Assembly (NCBI GenBank): GCA_913009865.1
Contig: CAJVYK010000053.1
Location: 1-12,223 of the forward strand
Reading direction: 5' to 3'
DNA from: an uncultured bacterium
GTDB taxonomy: Bacteria > Planctomycetota > Phycisphaerae > Sedimentisphaerales > Anaerobacaceae
Length of the DNA: 12,223 bases
Below, piece by piece: positions 1 through 5,314 of the stretch. Position 1 is the first letter of the stretch, and each line of letters begins with the position of its first letter. A program made the position numbers and the translations under genes. The notes under the pieces are model-generated. The model had not been told where the DNA came from, did not search any database, and saw nothing but the letters and a program-made list of their open reading frames with translations.

Positions 1-336
1 ATAAGGTATTACATTAAATTAGAAAACGTCAACTTTTCTATCTAAATTTTGGCAGAAATCCTGTTTCCGGCGTTTATGGCTATATGTAACTGAAGAGTCA
101 GTAGGCTCGAGATTTCAAAATCATTTCCGACACAGACAAAAAACCTACAAACAATACCGCCGCAGACAGTTCAAACGCTACCGGTCTTGCAGGAGCAGAA
201 AACAGCAGAAAACCGCAGAAAAATGCAAAAAAACGCAAAGTACCACCCCTAACAAGCCGAAATTATCTATGTCAGTTTCTGTGAGAATGAATATTGACTC
301 AAAATCCTGATAACGTAATCGCAAAAGGCAAATGAA
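1..336. other. Non-coding leader region before the phosphatase gene
   Basis: No convincing gene is present. One forward frame is open from 105 to the TGA at 282-284 but has no usable start codon, is preceded by stops in the same frame, and its second half is made of a 10-bp repeat, which does not fit codon periodicity. It may be a decayed gene end or simply spacer. A small A/T-rich hairpin (AGAAAA at 21-26 with TTTTCT at 34-39) could belong to the end of an upstream gene. A TTGACT hexamer at 294-299 is a possible -35, but no good -10 follows. Confidence 0.5.
195..240. repeat. 10-bp tandem repeat with phased A-tracts
   Basis: GCAGAA begins at 195, 205 and 215, and the related GCAAAA and GCAAAG begin at 225 and 235, giving five units with an exact 10-bp spacing. 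Each unit carries a run of three to seven A residues, centred near 200, 210, 221, 230 and 238. A-tracts repeated once per helical turn are known to bend DNA, so this stretch is predicted to be intrinsically curved. It lies about 100 bp upstream of the phosphatase start. Confidence 0.6.
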
Positions 337-1620
337 ATGGGAAAAGCGGGTTTAATGACTGCTGTCGAAGTGCCAAAAAGCTTCACAGACGTTCTATACC
401 TGACAAACCAGGAACAGATACCGCCTGAAATAAAGCGACTTTTAAAGCAAAAGAAACTTTCTTCCTTAATGCTTCCAATAGGCAAATTCTCCGGGATACT
501 TCATCGACTTGACCTGATTGGAACCGTAATTATTGATGCAGAGGGCTTGAGCATCTCGCAGCAGCAGAAATTGGCCAGGATAATCGAATCCCTTGAGACG
601 AAAAGTATCGGCGCTATTTTGCTCAACAATCGTGTGGAGTTGCCCGTGAAAAGCTTTTCTTTAGCGCCATCAAAGGTGAGTTTCTCTATGTCAGCCACAA
701 TGCCGTCAGTTTCCATAGACGAGTTGTGGGTCAGAATCAGCGTCAATCTTGCGTACCGTAAGAAAGGTTCCGAAATAGCCGTAAAGCCTGCTGTCCCCCC
801 AAAGCAGATTCAAAACGCTCACAGCAACAAACTCGCTGAGCAGCTTAGTATGACCGGAGCGCTGGTTGACAATCTCTCGGAGCAGCTTCGTATGGCTGGT
901 CTTGTTCAGCGCGACTTTCTGCCCAGTCAACTGCCCAACACTGACAAAGTGCAATGGGCTGCAGCTTTTTTGCCTGCCGAGTGGGTCTCAGGTGACATTT
1001 ACGATATCGTGCGCATAGACGAGCAGCACATAGGTTTTTATGTAGCTGACGCAGTTGGTCACGGGCTTCCTGCTGCGCTTTTAACGATATTTCTAAAGCA
1101 GGCTCTGGTTATGCGGGAGACCATTGAGAGCAATTACCGCATATTCTCACCAGCGGAGGTTATGAAGAGTCTCAACGTGCGAATGGCTGCACAAAAACTC
1201 TCCGGCTATCAGTTTGCAACCTGTTGCTATTGTCTGCTGAATACGAAGACACTACAGCTAACCTACGCTCGTGCCGGCCATCCCTATCCGGTCCTCATCA
1301 GTCCCCGGCAACAGCCGCAACAATTGGAAATACGAGGCTCACTGCTGGGAATCTTTGAACAAGCTGACTATATCCAACGCACCGTACAGCTTCAACCCGG
1401 CGATAAACTGCTGCTGTACTCCGACGGAGCGGAGCCTTTTATCGGCTGTTTCGATGACCAGGCCGGCTTTAATTTCAGTGAAGAATTTTGCGAAATCAAA
1501 GACTTGCCGATTGTTGAGATGACGGACAGACTCAACGCGCTTGTGCAAAACCAGGAAATCGATGCATCTGAAGTTGACGACATCACGATAGTTGGCCTTG
1601 AAATACCTTTAGAATTTTGA
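337..1620 (+). CDS. PP2C/SpoIIE-type serine/threonine phosphatase (RsbU-like)
   Basis: Predicted cytoplasmic metal-dependent protein phosphatase of the SpoIIE/RsbU family. These usually dephosphorylate a STAS-domain anti-anti-sigma factor and so release a sigma factor. The 427-residue product has an N-terminal region (about 1-150) with no recognised family; it contains a beta-alpha stretch near 60-100 that could be a degenerate sensor or receiver-like fold. A probable signalling helix follows at about 163-195 and ends in DFLPSQLP, the usual lead-in to the catalytic domain. The phosphatase domain spans about 205-425, with metal-site motifs SGDIYD (219-224 area), ADAVGHG (237-243), AGHPYP (313-318), YSDGAEP (361-367) and DDIT (414-417). 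All key Asp/Gly positions appear intact. The ATG at 337 is preceded by AAAAGG at 323-328; an alternative ATG lies at 355. No anti-sigma or STAS partner is adjacent, so the target is unknown. Confidence 0.88.
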   Translation: MGKAGLMTAVEVPKSFTDVLYLTNQEQIPPEIKRLLKQKKLSSLMLPIGKFSGILHRLDLIGTVIIDAEGLSISQQQKLARIIESLETKSIGAILLNNRVELPVKSFSLAPSKVSFSMSATMPSVSIDELWVRISVNLAYRKKGSEIAVKPAVPPKQIQNAHSNKLAEQLSMTGALVDNLSEQLRMAGLVQRDFLPSQLPNTDKVQWAAAFLPAEWVSGDIYDIVRIDEQHIGFYVADAVGHGLPAALLTIFLKQALVMRETIESNYRIFSPAEVMKSLNVRMAAQKLSGYQFATCCYCLLNTKTLQLTYARAGHPYPVLISPRQQPQQLEIRGSLLGIFEQADYIQRTVQLQPGDKLLLYSDGAEPFIGCFDDQAGFNFSEEFCEIKDLPIVEMTDRLNALVQNQEIDASEVDDITIVGLEIPLEF

Positions 1621-1873
1621 CATTCTCTTTATTTCAAGCCCGTTATTTTCAAAAAACACCATAAAATCGTTGTAATTTAAGGTTTTATGGGATAATTTAA
1701 TTGTATAGGAATTTGTATTTTTGACAGGATTTACAGGATAAAACAATAAATATAAATAAAAAATCTTGTTAATCCTGTCTAAAACTCCCGCCGAAGGCGG
1801 TTAAATTCTGTAAAATTCAGCGATTAAGCGTCTCATTTCGGCAAATCCTTAATCACGCAGAGCCGGAAATTGT
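1621..1873. other. AT-rich intergenic region with inverted repeats
   Basis: There is no coding signal between the phosphatase stop and the accB promoter. GACAGGATT at 1723-1731 pairs with AATCCTGTC at 1771-1779. The pairing continues inward to about 17 bp with one mismatch and one G-U pair, enclosing an A-rich loop of about 23 nt. A short CCGCC-GAA-GGCGG hairpin follows at 1788-1800. Neither is followed by a convincing T-run, so terminator function for the phosphatase gene is only possible. Confidence 0.45.
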
Positions 1874-1901
1874 TTGCAAAAACACCTCTTATAGTTATAC
1901 T
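1874..1901 (+). promoter_or_regulatory. Putative accB promoter (TTGCAA-16-TATACT)
   Basis: A TTGCAA -35 box lies at 1874-1879 and a TATACT -10 box at 1896-1901, with a 16-bp spacer. The predicted start of transcription is near 1908, so the accB message would begin almost exactly at the heptad array at 1910. The lysA promoter has the same two hexamers and the same spacing. Confidence 0.5.
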
Positions 1902-1909
1902 CAAGCAGT

Positions 1910-1938
1910 GCATAAGTCATAAGCGCATAAGTTATAAG
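1910..1938 (+). repeat. Heptad-like repeat in the accB leader
   Basis: Four units ending in ATAAG follow one another: GCATAAG (1910-1916), TCATAAG (1917-1923), CGCATAAG (1924-1931, one base longer) and TTATAAG (1932-1938). An inverted copy CTTATGC at 1951-1957 can pair with GCATAAG at 1925-1931 across a 19-nt loop. The stretch 1941-1970, read on the other strand, also contains related AGAGCAC/AAGAGCAT-like units. All of it lies in the predicted 5' untranslated leader of accB. Confidence 0.6.
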
Positions 1939-1990
1939 TATCCTCGTGCCCTTATGCTCTTGTGCTCTTTTTTTAAGAAAGGACACGGCA

Positions 1991-2470
1991 ATGGCGCAAA
2001 AAGATACCGATTTGCAGAAAATAAGAGAACTCATTGAAATAATGGAACGAAACGGGCTGGTCGAGGTGGAGATAAAACATGGCGATGACAAAATTCTTTT
2101 GAAGCGTCCCCAGCCCCATGTAATAGCGGACAGCGGACAGCGGACAACGGATAGTAAAGAAATAGCAGAGAGTGAGAAACTAAACGCTATCTCTGCCACA
2201 GGTATACGCTATACGCCAAACGCTGAAAACCTGGTAGAGATAAAATCACCTCTCGTCGGGACTTTTTATGCAACACCAAGTCCTGATTCGGAGCCTTGTG
2301 TCGAAGTTGGCTCAGTGGTTGAGCCGCAGACGGTCGTTTGTATAATCGAGGCAATGAAGGTAATGAATGAGATAAAGGCTGAAACCAGCGGAACGATTGC
2401 CGAAATACTGGTGACTAACGGCCAGGCAGTTGAATATGGCCGGGTGCTTTTCAAAGTCAAACCGGACTAA
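1991..2470 (+). CDS. accB: Biotin carboxyl carrier protein of acetyl-CoA carboxylase
   Basis: AccB carries the biotin that AccC carboxylates; the carboxyl group then goes to acetyl-CoA to make malonyl-CoA for fatty-acid synthesis. The product has 159 residues, a normal length. The N-terminal helix (about 5-40, beginning DLQKIRELIEIME) is typical of bacterial AccB, followed by a flexible linker (about 41-78) and a biotinyl domain (about 80-158) with the EAMKVMNEI motif. Lys123 is the biotinylated residue. The ATG at 1991 is chosen over one at 1946 because a strong AAGAAAGGA sits at 1975-1983 and the family N-terminus begins here. The linker is partly encoded by a 7-bp repeat (2125-2152), giving SGQRTTD-type residues. 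accC follows after an 80-bp spacer, so the two are probably co-transcribed. accA and accD are not in this window. Confidence 0.95.
   Translation: MAQKDTDLQKIRELIEIMERNGLVEVEIKHGDDKILLKRPQPHVIADSGQRTTDSKEIAESEKLNAISATGIRYTPNAENLVEIKSPLVGTFYATPSPDSEPCVEVGSVVEPQTVVCIIEAMKVMNEIKAETSGTIAEILVTNGQAVEYGRVLFKVKPD
2125..2152 (+). repeat. 7-bp tandem repeat inside the accB linker
   Basis: Three exact AGCGGAC units (2125-2131, 2132-2138, 2139-2145) are followed by the variant AACGGAT (2146-2152). They encode roughly residues 45-54 of AccB, in the linker between the N-terminal helix and the biotinyl domain. Seven is not a multiple of three, so gain or loss of one unit shifts the frame. After a one-unit gain the next codons are TAG TAA at 2152-2157; after a one-unit loss a TAG at 2163-2165 is met. 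Confidence 0.75.
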
Positions 2471-2474
2471 AGGC

Positions 2475-2551
2475 GTATCTCGTGAAGTGTGAAGTGTGAA
2501 GTGTGAAGCGAAAAGCGAAATACGCTTCACGAGATACAAGATACGAGAATA
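2475..2551 (+). repeat. Heptad-register array filling the accB-accC spacer
   Basis: The spacer can be divided without a break into 7-bp words from 2475 up to the A of the accC ATG. Three exact GTGAAGT copies (2482-2502) and one GTGAAGC (2503-2509) are followed by variants such as GAAATAC (2517-2523), GAGATAC (2531-2537) and AAGATAC (2538-2544). GTATCTCGTGAAG at 2475-2487 is the exact reverse complement of 2525-2537, so the messenger RNA can form a 13-bp stem with a loop of about 37 nt. An inner TGAAGCG/CGCTTCA pair (about 2504-2510 with 2523-2529) is an alternative fold. Confidence 0.75.
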
Positions 2552-3888
2552 TGTTTTCAAGAATTCTGATAGCAAATCGTGGTGAAATAGCTCTGCGTAT
2601 CATCCGCGCCTGCCATGAGCTTGGCATTGAAGCGGTTGTGGTTTACTCGGAGGCTGATAAAAACGCTCCGTACTTACAGCTTGCGGATGAAGCGATATGT
2701 ATAGGTCCAGCCAGCCCGGCTGCAAGTTATCTGAATATCCCGCGAATTATCAGTGCCGCTGAAATTGCCGATGTTGAGGCAATTCACCCGGGTTATGGCT
2801 TCTTAGCTGAGAATATAAACTTTGCCCAGATATGCCAGGACTGCGGAATAACGTTTATAGGCCCGCCTGTTGAGGCAATGCGGTTGCTCGGCGACAAGGT
2901 TCGGGCTCGCAAACTGGCACATAAAACCAAAGTGCGGATAGTGCCCGGCTCTGAAGGTGTTATCGAAAAAGAGGCCGAAGCGCTAAAACTGGCAAACAGG
3001 ATTGGCTACCCTGTGATTATAAAGGCCGTTGCCGGCGGCGGAGGGCGGGGTATGAGAATCGTGCACAACGACGTCAGCTTTCGTTCGGCATTTAACGCAG
3101 CCGGCGCTGAGGCCGAAGCCGCCTTTGGTAATCCGAGCGTCTATCTGGAAAAGTTTATAGTTGAGCCGCGACACGTGGAGGTGCAGGTAATGGCCGACAG
3201 GGCCGGCAACGTATTACACTTCTACGAAAGGGACTGCACCATTCAACGAAGACATCAGAAAATGATTGAGGAATCGCCTTCTCCGGCGTTGGATGAGCAT
3301 ACCAGGGAAAAACTTTGTGAATCCGCTCTGAGGATTATAAAAGAGGCCAAATATGTAAATGCCGCAACGGTTGAGTTTCTTTTGGACAGGGATAAAAAGT
3401 TTTACTTCATCGAGGTCAACACACGAATTCAGGTCGAGCACCCTGTTACCGAAATGGTTACCGGCCACGATTTAATTAAGTGGCAGCTAAAAATTGCCGC
3501 AGGCCAAAAAATCAAATTCAGTCAGAGAAATATTAAGCGTACCGGCGTAGCAATCGAGTGTCGAATCAACGCCGAAGACCCCGCAAATAATTTCGCACCT
3601 TCTCCGGGTACGATTACCAGATACATTCCGCCCGGCGGCCCGGGCGTCAGGGTCGATACACACGTCCATCAGGGCTGGACGGTCTGCCCGAATTACGATT
3701 CGATGATTGCCAAGCTTATTGTTCATCAAAGAACGCGTGCAGAGGCCATCGCCACAATGAAAAGGGCGTTGCGTGAATTTGTTATCGAGCCGATTAAAAC
3801 AACGATACCAGCTTGTTTAGATATCCTCTCGCATAATCTTTTCGTCAAGGGTGAAATCGACACCGGCTTTGTAGAGCGACACCTCTAA
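2551..3888 (+). CDS. accC: Biotin carboxylase subunit of acetyl-CoA carboxylase
   Basis: AccC uses ATP and bicarbonate to carboxylate the biotin on AccB, the first half-reaction of acetyl-CoA carboxylase. The product has 445 residues, close to the E. coli enzyme. The N-terminal biotin-carboxylase domain opens with ILIANRGEIALRIIRA. The ATP-grasp domain contains the glycine-rich loop AGGGGRGM (161-168). Active-site positions known from E. coli are visible here: Lys116, Lys158, His208, Glu210, His235, Lys237, Glu275, Glu288, Asn290, Arg292, Gln294, Val295, Glu296 and Arg338. The ATG at 2551 is preferred over a GTG at 2503, whose extra 16 residues would be translated from the repeat array and have no family counterpart. 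No clear Shine-Dalgarno exists; the only purine-rich stretch (ACGAGA, about 2543-2548) is part of the heptad array and very close to the ATG. Confidence 0.96.
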   Translation: MFSRILIANRGEIALRIIRACHELGIEAVVVYSEADKNAPYLQLADEAICIGPASPAASYLNIPRIISAAEIADVEAIHPGYGFLAENINFAQICQDCGITFIGPPVEAMRLLGDKVRARKLAHKTKVRIVPGSEGVIEKEAEALKLANRIGYPVIIKAVAGGGGRGMRIVHNDVSFRSAFNAAGAEAEAAFGNPSVYLEKFIVEPRHVEVQVMADRAGNVLHFYERDCTIQRRHQKMIEESPSPALDEHTREKLCESALRIIKEAKYVNAATVEFLLDRDKKFYFIEVNTRIQVEHPVTEMVTGHDLIKWQLKIAAGQKIKFSQRNIKRTGVAIECRINAEDPANNFAPSPGTITRYIPPGGPGVRVDTHVHQGWTVCPNYDSMIAKLIVHQRTRAEAIATMKRALREFVIEPIKTTIPACLDILSHNLFVKGEIDTGFVERHL

Positions 3889-3923
3889 GTTCGTGGTTCG
3901 TGGTTCGTGATTCGTGGTTCGTG
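3889..3923 (+). repeat. 7-bp tandem repeat directly after accC
   Basis: Five contiguous RTTCGTG units occupy the sequence from the first base after the accC stop: GTTCGTG at 3889, 3896 and 3903, ATTCGTG at 3910 and GTTCGTG at 3917. The array then decays into ATTGCGA and ordinary spacer. Confidence 0.75.
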
Positions 3924-4025
3924 ATTGCGAGTCCGCCGAAGGCAGACGTGACAATCTCCATTATCAATCGTAAACTTGTGGTGAGCAAACCTGTCTTGAG
4001 CATTGTCGAAAGAGTCGAACCATCG
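3924..4025. other. Convergent spacer with dispersed-repeat remnant
   Basis: This is the spacer between accC and the convergent small membrane gene. It holds a TCCGCCGAAGGCAGA segment resembling the hairpin at 1788-1800. It also holds a CCTGTCTTGAGCATTGTCGA-like segment (about 3990-4020), similar in wording to the CTCAGGGCA/TTCGAC repeats at 5208-5260. No T-run terminator is visible. Confidence 0.35.
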
Positions 4026-4220
4026 TCAGTCGTTGTCGATATGATTCTCTTTTTCCACTACTGAGGAATCAACAACTTTTCTGTTGCTGTGTTCGTTTGT
4101 GCCTTCTTTCTTGTGGCGTTCAAGGTCTTCAAAAGCGCTTCTTTTGCCGAGAGAATAGAAGAAACGACAGATAAGCCATACGACAAACGCAACACTCAAA
4201 ATCCTGAATAAAACACCCAT
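4026..4220 (-). CDS. Small single-pass membrane protein of unknown function
   Basis: The product has 64 residues. Residues 2-25 (GVLFRILSVAFVVWLICRFF) form one hydrophobic membrane segment; the rest is strongly polar and charged, rich in Lys, Glu, Asn and Asp, and probably lies in the cytoplasm. No known family was recognised. The ATG at 4220 is 21 bp downstream of the thioesterase stop on the same strand, so the two are probably one operon; AGAAGAA about 8 nt upstream may serve as a weak ribosome-binding site. The overlap with no other gene, the short gap and the coherent membrane-plus-tail layout support a real gene, but similarity evidence is lacking. Confidence 0.6.
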   Translation of the reverse strand: MGVLFRILSVAFVVWLICRFFYSLGKRSAFEDLERHKKEGTNEHSNRKVVDSSVVEKENHIDND

Positions 4221-4241
4221 TTTTTTGTTCTTCTAAAACCT

Positions 4242-4718
4242 TTAGCGGTTCATTTTCTTCAACAAATCTTTCCTGGCCTGGACACGCAGTTTGGCGTTCT
4301 CGTAGCGTCTTTTTTCATCCTCTGTTTCGGGCAATATCGGAGCCACTGGACAGGGGTGTTTATCTTCACCAAGTGCCACAAAAGTCAGATGAGCCGTCGT
4401 AGCTATAATTTGCTTAGTGATGTAAGGCTCTTCCCGAATGACCTGAACGCCAACTTCCATTGAAGTATGGCCGACATAATTAACAGAAGCCTTCAACACA
4501 ACGTGGTCGCCGACACGAATCGGTTCTTTGAACGATAGCGAATCGATACTTGCAGTTACAACTTCTTTTCCGCAATGCCTTTGGGCAGCCATTGAGGCGA
4601 TCATATCGATCCATGCCATAATCACGCCGCCAAAAGCAGTCCCGTGAGGATTGGCCTGATGAGGCATCAACAGATACCTGCTCTCAACGGCACTGTCGGC
4701 TGGTTTTTTACCTTCCAT
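4242..4718 (-). CDS. Acyl-CoA thioesterase, hotdog fold (YciA/BACH type)
   Basis: Predicted to hydrolyse acyl-CoA thioesters to free acids and CoA in the cytoplasm. The product has 158 residues, the usual single-hotdog length; family members assemble as trimers of dimers or similar. The signature is at 20-38: HQANPHGTAFGG followed by VIMAWID, with Asn23, His25-Gly26 and Asp38 in the places of the conserved active-site residues of YciA-like enzymes. The TASIDSLSFKEPIRVGD stretch (about 55-71) and the GHTSMEV strand are also typical. The C-terminal 25 residues are charged and helical. AAAAGG lies about 9 nt before the ATG. The small membrane gene follows at 21 bp. The natural acyl chain cannot be told from sequence. 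Confidence 0.9.
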   Translation of the reverse strand: MEGKKPADSAVESRYLLMPHQANPHGTAFGGVIMAWIDMIASMAAQRHCGKEVVTASIDSLSFKEPIRVGDHVVLKASVNYVGHTSMEVGVQVIREEPYITKQIIATTAHLTFVALGEDKHPCPVAPILPETEDEKRRYENAKLRVQARKDLLKKMNR

Positions 4719-4926
4719 ATTATTCGGCCTTTTCTAAAAAATTACAAAGTTTTCTTTGGTGATGGACACACGAAAACATACAGAATTCTATCTCTGTTAC
4801 GGCTGCCAATCAAGGAAAAACGGGATAAATCTTTGCCTTTTAAGCCGTTAAGAGGTAGAATATGCAGCTGTGGAAAAAAACCGAAATCAAGCGGATTGGT
4901 AACTTTCAACTTTGGAGGGATTAAAA
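4719..4926. promoter_or_regulatory. Divergent intergenic region of thioesterase and small Cys-rich gene
   Basis: Two genes diverge from this 208-bp stretch. For the forward gene a weak promoter can be drawn: TTTGCC at 4832-4837, an 18-bp spacer, then TAGAAT at 4856-4861. The forward gene has a very strong Shine-Dalgarno, GGAGGGA at 4914-4920. No convincing reverse-strand promoter for the thioesterase and no recognised riboswitch were found. Confidence 0.35.
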
Positions 4927-5130
4927 ATGGCGGAAAAATGTACTGAACACAATACAGAATGCGAAAGCCCCCTGCATAAGCAGCATTTGTGCTACATCGT
5001 ATCCCAGGGTTTTCATCTCAGCGACGAGCAGGAATACAAGGGCATTGTTGAAAACCCGGAATTCAAGTGTCGGCACTGCGGACACGTAGCCAAAAGTGAC
5101 AAGAGCCTTTGTAAGCCCGCAAAATTATAA
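4927..5130 (+). CDS. Small Cys/His-rich, probable zinc-binding protein
   Basis: The product has 67 residues with six cysteines (5, 12, 22, 48, 51, 62) and several histidines (8, 17, 20, 30, 50, 53). The KCRHCGH segment at 47-53 is a CX2C knuckle, and Cys62 or earlier Cys/His residues could complete one or two metal sites, so a zinc-ribbon-like fold is likely. The middle part (LCYIVSQGFHLSDEQEYKGI) looks like a structured helix rather than random sequence. The ATG at 4927 is chosen because GGAGGGA ends 6 nt before it; a TTG at 4912 would put that site inside the gene. It stands alone between divergent and convergent neighbours. The function is not recognised; DNA, RNA or protein binding are all open. 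Confidence 0.75.
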   Translation: MAEKCTEHNTECESPLHKQHLCYIVSQGFHLSDEQEYKGIVENPEFKCRHCGHVAKSDKSLCKPAKL

Positions 5131-5314
5131 TTTTATTAGACGGCGGTTGGCTGCAGCAAAAAGATTGCAAAGCTGGCCGAAAACAAATCCCTGCAAATCC
5201 TGTAATCCCATTCGACCCTTCGGCTCCACTCAGGGCAAGCTTATTTCGCTCAGGGCAGGCTCTATCTAAAAAATTCTCTGCGCTCTTTGCGGCAAAAAAA
5301 TCTCTGTGGCTAAT
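5131..5314. repeat. Convergent spacer with dispersed intergenic repeats
   Basis: The 184-bp spacer contains CTCAGGGCAAGC at 5229-5240 and CTCAGGGCAGGC at 5249-5260, a direct repeat with a 20-bp period. It also contains AAATCCTGTAATCC (about 5193-5206), which echoes the repeat at 1723-1779. The stretch CTCTGCGCTCTTTGCGGC (from 5277) and CTCTGTGGC (from 5302) resembles a wording seen widely in spacers of environmental bacterial genomes. No clear intrinsic terminator for either flanking gene was identified. Confidence 0.5.

Noticed and set aside
105..284. Open forward frame upstream of the phosphatase gene
   Set aside because: It has no start codon and half of it is a 10-bp repeat, so it was described as possible remnant or spacer and not called as a gene.
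1946..1990. Earlier ATG for accB at 1946
   Set aside because: The added 15 residues are read from spacer and poly-T sequence and have no family counterpart; the strong AAGAAAGGA points to 1991.
2503..2550. GTG start for accC at 2503
   Set aside because: The extension would be translated from the heptad repeats, while the standard biotin carboxylase N-terminus begins at the ATG at 2551.
1910..3923. CRISPR array reading of the repeats
   Set aside because: Units are 7 bp and contiguous with no spacers, and no cas genes are present.
4644..4946. Forward 100-codon ORF across the thioesterase start
   Set aside because: It overlaps the well-supported thioesterase gene on the other strand, has no recognisable domain, and runs through the real start of the Cys-rich gene.
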